A DNA stretch of 64,000 nucleotides from NCBI RefSeq assembly GCF_001418015.1, contig NZ_LIQG01000029.1, positions 62,001 through 126,000 on the forward strand, in the 5' to 3' direction. The notes beneath the pieces were generated by a model. That model did not search any database. It saw only the letters and a list, made by a program, of their open reading frames with translations, and was not told the DNA's origin. Both the position numbers and the translations under genes were made by a program. This DNA comes from Lacinutrix mariniflava (GTDB taxonomy: Bacteria > Bacteroidota > Bacteroidia > Flavobacteriales > Flavobacteriaceae). This document shows, piece after piece, positions 54,379 through 63,965 of this stretch. Positions within the stretch are counted from its first letter, which is position 1. Each line of letters opens with the position of its first letter.

Positions 54379-55995
54379 TTACTTTTTAGTTACACGTTTT
54401 AATTCTAGCATATTTATTGGATTTATTCCCAAGTTAGTTACATTTTTTCTTGTGAATCTAACAACTTCGTCATAGTATAAAGGAACAATAGGTGCTTCTT
54501 GCATAACAATACTATCCATTTTAGAGTAAAGGGCTTCTCTTGTTTTTGTGTTGGTTTCAGTAAATGATTGAGTATACAACTTATTAAAAGTATCACTTTT
54601 AAAATGAGTATAATTAGGGCCATTTGGTGCAAAATTCTCACTGTAATAAAGTGATAAATAATTTTGAGCATCTGGGTAGTCGGCAACCCAACTAGCTCTA
54701 AATAAATTTAGTTTACCGTTTGCTTTCGCCCCTTTTAAAGTAGATGCAGGTATAACATCGACATTAACTATTAAACCTGTTTTTTGTAATTCTCGTTGTA
54801 TGTATTCGCAGAAATTTAAATAGTTACTTGTTGTTGTAATGGTTATTTCGGGAGCATTAATACTCGTTTCCGTTTTAAATTGATTTATAAGCGCTTTAGA
54901 TTTTTCAGGATTATAAGTATAGCCAATAGTTGCATTGTATCCAGGTAATCCTTTTGGAATAAAACCACCATTTGCGGGAATACCAATACCATTACGCAAG
55001 TAAGTCATCATTTTTTGCCTATCGAATCCGTAATTTACAGCTTGCCTTATTAATTTAGATTGCATTTCGGTAGTTTCCGAATCCATGTAAAAGGCTAAAT
55101 ATTCAGTGTTTAAATATGGTCCACGAATCATGTTAATATTAGCTTGGTATTTAGCTCTTAACTCACCTTTACTAGTTAAAATATCATCTTGATAAGAAGC
55201 GTCTAAAGAGTTTAAGAAATCTAGATTACCTTGGATAAATTGTAAAAATTCACTTTGCTTATCTGGTAAGAAAGTAATGGCAATAGCTTCTAAATACGGA
55301 AGGCGTTCGCCACTATTGTCTTTTTCAAAGTAATTATTATTCTTTCTAAAAACCAGTTTAATATTTTCTTCCCAACGTTTAAATTTAAAAGGTCCAGTAC
55401 CAATTGGGTTCGCTCTAAAATCTGTTCCAAAGTGTTCTACAATTTCTTTTGGCACAACAGAGCAGTATTTCATTGTTAGTTTTCCGATGAATGATGGATC
55501 TGCGGATTTTAATTTTATTACTAACGAATCTTCAGAAACCGAACGGATATCGTAAATATTATTAACAACCCAACTGCCTGAAGAAGCAAGGTCCTCATTA
55601 CAATTTCTAAACAAGCTGTATTCGAAATCCGAGGCTTTTACAGTACGTGTAGAATCTTTGCCAAACAATTTGTGTTTATGGAAATAGACATCGTCTCTAA
55701 GTGAAAAAGAGTAGGTGAGTGCGTCTTGAGAAATAGACCAGTTTTTAGCGACACTTGGTTGTACATTTAAGTCGCTGTCCATTTGTACTAAGCCATTAAA
55801 TAATTGGTTTACAGCCCAAATATCTGCATTGCCTTTTGCAAAAGCAGGATCTAGAGAACCAATATTTTTATGCTCATTATATCTAAATACTTGATTTAGA
55901 TTTTTAGTGTTTTTATCATTTCCGCAAGAAATAAAAAGCGAAACTAATAGTAGTAGCAATATGTATTTAGTAGTGGTATCTAAGTTCAAAATCAT
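54379..55995 (-). CDS. Extracellular solute-binding lipoprotein, family 5 (OppA-like)
   Basis: 538 residues from the Met at 55995, which starts the lipoprotein signal (TTTKYILLLLLVSLFISC). The open frame reaches 56028 but would overlap the previous gene and displace the signal. The family-5 signature region (VAKNWSISQDALTYSFSLRDDVYFH ... NPIGTGPFKFKRWEENIKLVF) is clear, and SWVADYPDAQNYLSLYYS fits the substrate lobe. Family 5 proteins bind peptides, nickel or other small ligands. No OppB/OppC permease is nearby. It is the third gene of the operon. Confidence 0.9.
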   Translation of the reverse strand: MILNLDTTTKYILLLLLVSLFISCGNDKNTKNLNQVFRYNEHKNIGSLDPAFAKGNADIWAVNQLFNGLVQMDSDLNVQPSVAKNWSISQDALTYSFSLRDDVYFHKHKLFGKDSTRTVKASDFEYSLFRNCNEDLASSGSWVVNNIYDIRSVSEDSLVIKLKSADPSFIGKLTMKYCSVVPKEIVEHFGTDFRANPIGTGPFKFKRWEENIKLVFRKNNNYFEKDNSGERLPYLEAIAITFLPDKQSEFLQFIQGNLDFLNSLDASYQDDILTSKGELRAKYQANINMIRGPYLNTEYLAFYMDSETTEMQSKLIRQAVNYGFDRQKMMTYLRNGIGIPANGGFIPKGLPGYNATIGYTYNPEKSKALINQFKTETSINAPEITITTTSNYLNFCEYIQRELQKTGLIVNVDVIPASTLKGAKANGKLNLFRASWVADYPDAQNYLSLYYSENFAPNGPNYTHFKSDTFNKLYTQSFTETNTKTREALYSKMDSIVMQEAPIVPLYYDEVVRFTRKNVTNLGINPINMLELKRVTKK

Positions 55996-56003
55996 ATTTA
56001 AAT

Positions 56004-57772
56004 TTAGCCTTCTGGCATTGCTTTCCAATTTAATATTTTTTTAGAAAAAAAGTAAACAAAAATAAAACCTATAACTAGAAAAATGATGCTCCAAAGCATA
56101 GGATTTAGAGATTCTAGTAATTGAAAACAATTTTCTTTACGATAAAAGTAATCTTCATATATTAATCTACAATTATCTTTTTGGTGCATGGTTATAATAG
56201 CGCAAATTAAAATAAGATATGGAACAAACCCTACAAAAGAGATATTGATAAAAATAGCTGCAATTTGTTTTTTTATTTTAGTGCTCATAAATAGGGTGAC
56301 ACCAAGTATTGTTGTGCCTATAATAAAAGCAAAATAAGCTATAATATATTCTAAATCATTACTTATTGAAATAGTATAATCAAATAGTACAACTACTAAA
56401 GAAGCAAAGATTATAAGAATTACAGTTGCTATTATTGAGAATAATAAAGGTTTTAAACCAGTTAGTCTAAACACCATAATCAACAAAGCAATTACAAAAC
56501 TAATCCATAAATAGAAATGAACTTCAAATGAAACAATGGGTTTAGTTTTTAACTCATCTATATTTTCAAAGACAATACCTAAGCTGTCACTTTCTAAATA
56601 ATATTCACTTTTAAAATCTTTGTATAGTTCTTCAAAAGGTGTTAATTTATCTTTATATTCTAAATTATCATGCTCTATAAAGCGTTTTTCATCATTAATA
56701 ATATGTTTTAGTTTAAAGTTTTCTGGCTGGTAAACCATAAACAACCAAGCTTCTGGATTTAGGTTATTTCTAATTTTATATTTTTCAGAAAGTATTAAGA
56801 AATTTGATAAAATAGATTTTATTTCATCTTGATCATTACGTTCTAAGAGCTCGTAATGCGCTTTATTTAAATTTAAGAGTTCTTCTTGTTTTTCGAATTT
56901 CTTATAGGCTATTGGGTTTTCATAATAATCAAGGTTGTAAGCGTTATGGTAGTAGTTAGAGTCGAAAGTGTTGGTTTTAGAAGAGTAAAACTGCTTCGAG
57001 TAGTTGTAATAACTAGGTTCTATAGTTTTTATATAAGGTGTAATATCTTGTACTTCATTCTTAAAGTAGTACGTAGTCGTAGAATCGTTACGTTCTGTAT
57101 ACACATTGTATTGGTAGTAATCACTATTAATTATAGGATCGTCCAATTTTCTAGTCTCGATTTTTAAATCGTAGAATTGATATTCATCATCCAAAAATTG
57201 ATAATATACTTTAGTATAATCGATATTTTCTTTTTTATTTTCACAATACCATTCGTTTAAGGGTGTAGGGAAATTTACATTATCGATGGTATAATTTTTA
57301 ATACCATGAGAGAAAAAAGGAGATGTTTTGTTTGCAAGTGCAACGTCTTTTATCATTTCCGTATCTTCATAGGTACTCGTTATATAGGTTTTTACTCCTG
57401 TCATATAGGAGTAATAAAAGGTAGTAGACAAAAAGATAATAATAAAATATAGTAGGAATTGTTTAAAAATATCTATTTTTTGTGTTGGATAAAAGCTTTT
57501 GAAACTATTGTTTTTAAACATGAAAAATAACCAAGTTACGAGAATAACTAGCGATATCATTACACTAAAAAGTACCATTCCATTTCTATAAAAAATAGCG
57601 ACAGCATTTCTTTCGTGAAGAGTTTCTGGATTTGTAAAACAACCAAGGCCAAAAAGAAAAAAATAAAATGAATAATAGCGGTTATGCCTAATATCCAAAC
57701 CACTTTAGTATTCCATAAAGTTGGATAGTTTTCTAATAAATATTTGTTTGTTTTGTGTATGAATTTTTTCAT
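56004..57772 (-). pseudogene. ABC-2-like polytopic membrane protein, apparent -1 frame break
   Basis: Read as one gene from the ATG at 57772 (MKKFIHKTNKYLLENYPTLW) the frame fails at the T7 run written on the plus strand as A7 at 57657-57663. One extra base, or a -1 shift at T-TTT-TTC, rejoins it to the 56004 frame and gives 589 residues. Helices lie near 25-47, 80-102 and 120-140, then a soluble domain of about 250 residues, then five more helices. A downstream ATP-grasp or catalytic motif is not seen. It is 14 bp after the ATPase gene and 9 bp before the binding lipoprotein start. It could be a true pseudogene, an assembly error, or a programmed slip. Confidence 0.7.
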
Positions 57773-57785
57773 GTAAAGTAAAAGT

Positions 57786-58939
57786 TTAAGAAACAAAAAA
57801 GCGACGTGTTGAATCTGAGATGTTTCTAATATAAGTAACTTCAATTTTATGTTTCCCTAATGTTTCTAAAACCGAAGCAAAAGGTGTTTCAGTAGAGAAA
57901 TAGGCAATATAAATACCACCATTAAAAACGAGTTTATTTAATTGAAGCGGATTAAAAAGTTTGGTTAATGTCTCTCTAGAAGCATTGCAATCTAGTTCTA
58001 CTATAAGTTCTGTTTTAGTCTTCTCTATAGTATTAGAAATGTTTTCTTTATATTTTCCATCTTTTAAGTAGATGACTTTGTCAGACACTTTTTCGACTTC
58101 GTAAAGTTGTTGAGAACTTAATATTAGTGCAATAGGATTGTTTACAGAGTTACAAATAGATTTTAAGTCTTCTAAAATTACTTGTTGGGCAAGTACATCT
58201 AAATTGGCTAAGGGCTCATCAAGTAATAATACTTCAGGTTTTCTTAGTAATGTTCTAGCTAACTCAAATCTCATTTTATAACCAGAAGATAATTCGCTCC
58301 ATTTTAGGTGTTTATAGTTCCAAAGGCCTAATCTCGCAATTATCATGAGTACTCTGGTTTCATTTTCTTCAGCAGGAATACCATAACTAGCCAACACAAA
58401 TTTTAAATTGTCTTTTAAACTGCCATACCATTTTTTTGTACGCTGCGGTATGTAAACTAAGTTAGAGCGCAATTGAAACGAACTTTTTATTGCGTTATCA
58501 AAATTATAATCTATTGTGCCTTCTGTCGACTTTAGTTCGTTGGCCAACACACGGAGTAAGGTTGTTTTTCCGTTTCCGTTTTCACCAACCAAACCATATA
58601 CGTTACTTTTTTTATTTTTAAAGAAATTGGACCAAGTTCGAATCTATTGTGGCCATAATTTTTTTTTATATTTTCGGCGCTAATAATTGGTTTAGAAATA
58701 TCGTATTCCGGAACCATTTCTTGGGATACTGTTTCTAGTATTTTTAAAGATTTCTCAATTAATACTTCTTCTTGGTTTGGGTTTTTTTCTTTCCAATCTG
58801 TTAGCGCTATAATATCTCTATAAATATCAAGATTCTGAGTGTCTGTAACACAATCGATTAATTTTCTGTAACCTAAAACAATATCATTGTTTTTTAAGAA
58901 CTGGGATACTTCTTCTATTCTTTCTTCAAATTTTGTCAT
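57786..58939 (-). pseudogene. ABC transporter ATPase, apparent -1 frame break at A7
   Basis: Two overlapping frames join to one ATPase of 384 residues if one A is added to the A7 run (plus strand T7 at 58607-58613) or if a -1 slip occurs at A-AAA-AAA. The first part has an 85-residue helical N-terminal extension, then the start of the ABC domain (ISAENIKKNYGHNRFELGP). After the join: Walker A GENGNGKTT, signature LSSGYKMRFELARTLL, Walker B EVLLLDEPLANLD. The C-terminal 80 residues (after about 300) are regulatory-like. It is the first gene of the operon with the membrane protein and OppA-like gene. The join at KKSNVYGLVGENGNGKT is what a conserved ABC sequence would need. Confidence 0.78.
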
Positions 58940-58978
58940 ATTTTAAAGCACTTATAAACTTACTTGCAAACAATTACT

Positions 58979-58986
58979 TAAATTTG
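58979..58986 (+). promoter_or_regulatory. TAnnTTTG -7 element of mtaB
   Basis: TAAATTTG lies 58 bp before the TTG start at 59045. Its surroundings (TTGCAAA upstream, GCA downstream) closely match the L31 promoter. Confidence 0.6.
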
Positions 58987-59044
58987 CAACCTTTAAATAA
59001 AGTAAGAAGTAAATATAATACCAATTTAATAATAAACTTAAATT

Positions 59045-60379
59045 TTGCCAGTAAATACAAAAAAGAAAGTCGCATTTTATACTTTAGGTTGTAAGCTTAA
59101 TTTTTCTGAAACTTCTACAATAGCTAGAAATTTTAAAGATGAAGGTTTCGAGCGAGTAGATTTTTCTGAAACTGCAGATATTTATGTTATAAATACCTGT
59201 TCTGTAACCGAGAATGCCGACAAGCGTTTTAAAACAATAGTTAAGCAAGCTCAAAAAGCAAATGCAGATGCTTTTGTTGCAGCAGTTGGTTGCTATGCCC
59301 AATTAAAACCACAAGAGTTAGCAGATGTTAACGGTGTGGATTTAGTACTTGGTGCAACCGAAAAATTTAAGATTACAGATTATTTAAATGACCTCTCAAA
59401 AAATGACTTTGGAGAAGTACATTCTTGCGACATCGATGAGGTCGATTTCTACGTTGGTAGTTATTCAATTGGAGATAGAACACGTGCGTTTTTAAAGGTG
59501 CAAGATGGTTGCGATTATAAATGTACTTATTGTACTATTCCATTAGCAAGAGGTATCTCGAGAAGTGATGAGTTGCAAAATGTTTTAGATAATGCCAAGG
59601 AGATTTCTTCAAAAGGTATTAAAGAAATTGTTTTAACAGGAGTTAATATTGGAGATTATGGTAAGGGTGAATTTGGCAACAAAAAGCATGAACATACATT
59701 TCTAGAATTAGTGCAAGCCTTGGATAAAGTTGAAGGCATAGAACGACTTAGGATTTCTTCGATAGAGCCAAATTTACTTAAAAACGAAACTATAGATGTT
59801 GTTAGTAAATCTAGAGCATTTGTACCACATTTTCATATTCCATTGCAAAGTGGACATAACGATATATTAAAGTTAATGAAACGTCGCTACATGCGAGAGT
59901 TGTATGTAGACCGTGTTGCTAAAATTAACGAAGTTATGCCGCATGCCTGTATTGGTGTAGATGTTATTGTTGGTTTTCCTGGCGAAACAGAAGAACACTT
60001 TTTAGAAACTTATAATTTTTTAAACACGCTCGATATTTCTTATTTACATGTGTTTACATATTCGGAAAGAGATAATACTGAAGCAGCAAGTTTTGAAAAC
60101 ATTGTACCAAAGAATGTAAGAAGTAAGCGTAGTAAAATGTTACGTGGCTTAAGTACTAAAATGCGTCGTGCTTTTTACGAAAAACAAATAGGTACTTCTA
60201 GGTCTGTTTTGTTTGAAAGTGAAAATAAAGCAGGTTATATTCATGGTTTTACAGAAAATTATGTAAAAGTAAAAGCACCATGGGATCCAGAGTTGGTGAA
60301 TACTATACATCAAGTTAACTTAACGAATATTGATGATGATGGATTAGTTAGGTTTGATTTTGAAAGTGTTATGGCATAA
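59045..60379 (+). CDS. mtaB: tRNA t6A37 methylthiotransferase MtaB
   Basis: 444 residues. The N-terminal MTTase domain has its three cluster cysteines in YTLGCKLNFSE, INTCSVTENADKR and AAVGCYAQ. The radical-SAM motif reads DGCDYKCTYCTIPLARG, and a TRAM-like C-terminus follows. It converts t6A to ms2t6A at tRNA position 37. The start is TTG; an in-frame TAA lies just upstream and no ATG precedes the conserved YTLGCKLN. Confidence 0.95.
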   Translation: MPVNTKKKVAFYTLGCKLNFSETSTIARNFKDEGFERVDFSETADIYVINTCSVTENADKRFKTIVKQAQKANADAFVAAVGCYAQLKPQELADVNGVDLVLGATEKFKITDYLNDLSKNDFGEVHSCDIDEVDFYVGSYSIGDRTRAFLKVQDGCDYKCTYCTIPLARGISRSDELQNVLDNAKEISSKGIKEIVLTGVNIGDYGKGEFGNKKHEHTFLELVQALDKVEGIERLRISSIEPNLLKNETIDVVSKSRAFVPHFHIPLQSGHNDILKLMKRRYMRELYVDRVAKINEVMPHACIGVDVIVGFPGETEEHFLETYNFLNTLDISYLHVFTYSERDNTEAASFENIVPKNVRSKRSKMLRGLSTKMRRAFYEKQIGTSRSVLFESENKAGYIHGFTENYVKVKAPWDPELVNTIHQVNLTNIDDDGLVRFDFESVMA

Positions 60380-60380
60380 A

Positions 60381-60408
60381 AAAAACTGAAATCTAGATTT
60401 CAGTTTTT
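60381..60408. terminator. Bidirectional terminator between mtaB and the GNAT-like gene
   Basis: AAAAACTGAAATCT and its exact complement AGATTTCAGTTTTT form a perfect 28-bp palindrome with T/A tails. Confidence 0.9.
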
Positions 60409-60439
60409 ATTTTTTTGTTTCTATTATTTTGTAAAAGAA

Positions 60440-60736
60440 TTAGATTCTCAAACCAACAGGTAATAACTTTTTGTATTGCCTGTTTTTTCTAATAAATTTA
60501 GCAATTACAGGATTTGTAGGTACAACACTTAAATTACGTTCTTCTATGTTTTCAAAAACTAATTTTAAAAAATCAGAAGTAAAATTTTCGTCTGTAATTT
60601 CTTCAGGAATAATTAATTTGGTTAAAAAGATTTTTCGTTCTTGCAAAGAGTATTCAATCTTAGCAAAATGTTCTCCAATTTTTAATTCAAATTGACGTTG
60701 AAAGTCGTTGTCAACCAATTCAGCAGCATCAGTCAT
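60440..60736 (-). CDS. Small GNAT-like N-acetyltransferase (COG2388 type)
   Basis: 98 residues. The central part (KIEYSLQERKIFLTKLIIPEE) and the C-terminus (FENIEERNLSVVPTNPVIAKFIRKNRQYKKL) follow the pattern of the short GCN5-related proteins of the YjdJ/COG2388 group, in which a helix leads to VVPxCPxxxxYIxxNxxY. The Gly-rich acetyl-CoA loop is weak. A -7 element lies at 60807-60814. Moderate certainty. Confidence 0.65.
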   Translation of the reverse strand: MTDAAELVDNDFQRQFELKIGEHFAKIEYSLQERKIFLTKLIIPEEITDENFTSDFLKLVFENIEERNLSVVPTNPVIAKFIRKNRQYKKLLPVGLRI

Positions 60737-60806
60737 AATTTAATAAGTTTAATTTAATGTTAAGGGAGCAAAGAGAGTGCTATCTATTTTATAGCTTTAC
60801 ACAATA

Positions 60807-60814
60807 CAAAAATA
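60807..60814 (-). promoter_or_regulatory. TAnnTTTG -7 element of the GNAT-like gene
   Basis: The minus strand reads TATTTTTG, 70 bp before the start codon. Confidence 0.45.
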
Positions 60815-60858
60815 CGAAAACTTATTGTTAACTTGTTATTAATTAGTGTTAAATCCTT

Positions 60859-61521
60859 ATGAATCAAGACGTAATACATGTGTATTTAATGCCAGGAATG
60901 GCGGCAAATCCATCGATTTTTGATAATATCTCATTGCCTGAAAATCAGTTCCAATTACATAAGCTACATTGGGAGATTCCTGTTAAAAATGAAACCATAA
61001 GTGACTATGCCTTAAGGATAACCAAGAAAATTAAACATGAAAATATAGTTCTATTAGGCGTGTCTTTTGGTGGTATTTTGGTTCAAGAAATGAGTAGACA
61101 TATTGCTTTGCGGAAGCTTTTTGTAGTGTCTAGTGTAAAAACCAAACATGAGCTACCAAAAAGATTTAAAGTACTAAAAGCAACAAAAGCTTATAAGCTG
61201 TTGCCTACACAATTAGCAAGTAATCTCGATTTATTAGCTAAATTTTCGTTTGGAGACTTAATTAAGAAACGAATAGATTTATATAAAAGGTTTCTTTCAG
61301 TTAACGATAAATACTATTTAGACTGGTCGATAGAGCAAGTAATTAATTGGGAACAAGAAGATGTTATCCCAGAAGCAATTCATATCCATGGAGAAAAAGA
61401 TATGGTTTTTCCGCACCACTGCATACAAAATTGTATAACAGTAAAGAATGGAACACATATAATGATAATAGATAAATACAAGTGGTTTAATGAGAATTTA
61501 CCTAAATTAATTTTAGAATAA
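60859..61521 (+). CDS. Small alpha/beta hydrolase
   Basis: 220 residues, no signal peptide. The oxyanion segment YLMPGMAANPSIF is near residue 10, the nucleophile elbow LLGVSFGGILVQEM near residue 67, an Asp candidate in HGEKDMVFP, and the final His in NGTHIMI. The triad is thus complete. Its substrate is not known. It precedes the lytic transglycosylase and cardiolipin synthase genes on the same strand. Confidence 0.85.
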   Translation: MNQDVIHVYLMPGMAANPSIFDNISLPENQFQLHKLHWEIPVKNETISDYALRITKKIKHENIVLLGVSFGGILVQEMSRHIALRKLFVVSSVKTKHELPKRFKVLKATKAYKLLPTQLASNLDLLAKFSFGDLIKKRIDLYKRFLSVNDKYYLDWSIEQVINWEQEDVIPEAIHIHGEKDMVFPHHCIQNCITVKNGTHIMIIDKYKWFNENLPKLILE

Positions 61522-61568
61522 ATAAGACGGGATTTCCGTTAAATTATTATAATTTTATAAAAAATGAA

Positions 61569-62504
61569 ATGATGATGAAAATTGTACAAAAAGTATTAGC
61601 AGGAATTGGTCTTTTATGCTTAGGAGCGTTATTTATAAATGCTTTTCAGGACGCACCAACAGACGAAAATTTAGAAAAGAAAATTATTAACGATTATAAT
61701 GTTTACGCTTTACAAGTTCCAGATTATTTGGATTTTGCAGGTGAACGCATGCCATTACATAATCCAGATATTTTAGAGCGTATGGATAAGGAGTTACTTG
61801 TAAATACGTATTGGCAATCTAATGGTTTGTTAATGTTTAAACGTGCACAAAAGTACTTTCCTATAATTGAGCCTATTTTAGCTAAAAATGGTATTCCAGA
61901 TGATTTTAAGTATTTAGCGGTTATTGAAAGTGGTCTAACAAATGCTAAATCTCCAGCGGGAGCTAGTGGTTTTTGGCAGATAATGAAAGCTACAGGAAAA
62001 GAAAATGGTTTAGAGGTAAATGCAAATGTAGATGAGCGTTACAATCTTGAAATGGCAACACAAGTAGCTTGCGATTATTTAAAGAAATCTAAAGCAAGTT
62101 TAGGTTCTTGGACTAATGCCGCAGCAGCATATAATGCTGGGAATTATGGTGTGTCTAAACGATTAAAAGCACAAAAAGTAGATAGTTATTACGATTTGCT
62201 TTTAGGACAAGAAACGGGTCGCTATGTATTTAGAATTATGGCTTTAAAAGAAATCTTATCTAACCCAGCAAAATATGGGTTTAATTTTAGATCTAAAGAT
62301 TTGTATTCAGCAATACCAACCTATAAAGTTGCTGTAGATACGGCAGTTACAGATTTTGCTCAATTTGCTAAAGATTTAGGTATTAACTATAAGATTTTAA
62401 AAATTCATAATCCTTGGCTGAGAGAAAACAAGTTAAATAATGCTTCAAAAAAGCAATATTTTATAGATATTCCAGAAAAAGGTTATTATTCTACAACACC
62501 ATAA
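61569..62504 (+). CDS. Membrane-bound lytic murein transglycosylase (MltD-like)
   Basis: 311 residues. A hydrophobic N-terminus (IVQKVLAGIGLLCLGALFINAF) is a signal or anchor. The SLT domain covers about residues 100-230 with the catalytic Glu in LAVIESGLTNAKSPAGASG and the FWQIMKATG and AAAAYNAGNYG motifs. A C-terminal LysM-like part may be reduced. It cleaves peptidoglycan with 1,6-anhydro product formation. The stop TAA is followed directly by the ATG of the cardiolipin synthase gene. Confidence 0.9.
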   Translation: MMMKIVQKVLAGIGLLCLGALFINAFQDAPTDENLEKKIINDYNVYALQVPDYLDFAGERMPLHNPDILERMDKELLVNTYWQSNGLLMFKRAQKYFPIIEPILAKNGIPDDFKYLAVIESGLTNAKSPAGASGFWQIMKATGKENGLEVNANVDERYNLEMATQVACDYLKKSKASLGSWTNAAAAYNAGNYGVSKRLKAQKVDSYYDLLLGQETGRYVFRIMALKEILSNPAKYGFNFRSKDLYSAIPTYKVAVDTAVTDFAQFAKDLGINYKILKIHNPWLRENKLNNASKKQYFIDIPEKGYYSTTP

Positions 62505-63965
62505 ATGATAGAGTTATTAAAAGACGATTGGTTCAAATTAATTATTGTAATTAATTATTTACTAGCTATTTCTGCTGTAATAACTATTTTATTTAGAAAT
62601 ATTAATCCAACAAAAACACTAACGTATATAATTGCTTTAGTGTTTTTTCCTTTTTTAGGACTTTTAGTTTACTATCTATTTGGACAGGAACATAGGAAAA
62701 ATAAAATATTTAATAGGAAGAATGTTCTAAACCAAAATATTATAAAATCGTTAAATGAAAGTTTGGAAAAAAACAAACAAGAGTTAGACGATTTGGAAGG
62801 CGATTTTTTAAATGATAAAATTCGGTTGGTAAGATTACTTCAAAAAAGTGATAAAGCACCTTTAACAAGATGTAATACAGTTGATATCCTTAAAAATGGA
62901 GAAGTTAAGTTTAAGCGGTTATTTGAAGATTTAAGAAATGCTAAACACCATCTTCATATAGAATATTATATAGTTAAAGATGATGAAATAGGATCACAAT
63001 TATTAAATATACTATGCGATAAAGCTAAAGAAGGATTGGAAGTTAGGTTGAGTGTTGATGATGTTGGTGCAAGTATTTCTAATAAAATGAAGACCAAGTT
63101 AAAAGACAGTGGCGTGCAATTATATTCTTTTATGCCTGTACTATTTCCAAAGTTTACTGGTAGAATGAATTACCGTAATCATAGAAAAGTTGCTGTTATA
63201 GATGGGATTATTGGTTATGTTGGAGGTATTAATGTTTCAGATGATTATGTTAACAAGCCGGATAGAAAAGAGTATTGGAGAGATACAAGTATACGTATAG
63301 AAGGAGAGGCAGTTGTTACTTTGCAGGTGCAGTTTTTAATAAATTGGCAATTTGTTTCAGATTCTAATATAGAAAATATTTCAAAAGACTATTTTCCAAA
63401 TAAAGGTTGTAAAGATAATGTTGCGGTACAAATAGCAGCCAGTGGTCCAGATACAGATTGGGCTAATATTATGGATGTCATGTTTTCTGCAATTACATCT
63501 GCAAATAAATATATTTATTTAACCACTCCGTATTTTATTCCAAATGATGAATTTATAATGGCGCTACAAATTGCTTCTCGTAGTGGAATAGAAGTGAAGT
63601 TGCTAATTCCAGACGAAAGCGATTCTTGGATAGCTAAGCATGCAACAAACTCGTATTTACAACGATTGTTCGATGCTAATATAAAAGTATACCGTTATAC
63701 AAAAGGATTTATACATGCTAAAACAATGGTTGTAGACGATATGTTTTCGACTATAGGAACCTCAAATATGGACTATAGAAGTTTTAAAATTAACTTTGAA
63801 ATTAATGCCGTTATTTACGATAAGCAAACCAGTGAAGATATGAAAACAGATTTTATAGCCGATTTAAAAAATGCTACAGAGATGATTCCTGAAGAATGGT
63901 CGAAAAGATCTAATGCTAAAAAGCTAAAAGAAGCGTATTGCAAACTTTGGGCTCCGCTATTATAA
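62505..63965 (+). CDS. cls: Cardiolipin synthase (two HKD motifs)
   Basis: 486 residues. Two N-terminal membrane helices lie near residues 12-30 and 38-58. The two phospholipase-D motifs are NYRNHRKVAVIDG near residue 220 and GFIHAKTMVVDD near residue 403, each followed by the conserved N/S-x-D segment (GGINVSDDY; GTSNMDYRS). It joins two phosphatidylglycerol molecules to form cardiolipin in the inner membrane. It is translationally coupled to the transglycosylase gene with zero gap. Confidence 0.94.
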   Translation: MIELLKDDWFKLIIVINYLLAISAVITILFRNINPTKTLTYIIALVFFPFLGLLVYYLFGQEHRKNKIFNRKNVLNQNIIKSLNESLEKNKQELDDLEGDFLNDKIRLVRLLQKSDKAPLTRCNTVDILKNGEVKFKRLFEDLRNAKHHLHIEYYIVKDDEIGSQLLNILCDKAKEGLEVRLSVDDVGASISNKMKTKLKDSGVQLYSFMPVLFPKFTGRMNYRNHRKVAVIDGIIGYVGGINVSDDYVNKPDRKEYWRDTSIRIEGEAVVTLQVQFLINWQFVSDSNIENISKDYFPNKGCKDNVAVQIAASGPDTDWANIMDVMFSAITSANKYIYLTTPYFIPNDEFIMALQIASRSGIEVKLLIPDESDSWIAKHATNSYLQRLFDANIKVYRYTKGFIHAKTMVVDDMFSTIGTSNMDYRSFKINFEINAVIYDKQTSEDMKTDFIADLKNATEMIPEEWSKRSNAKKLKEAYCKLWAPLL

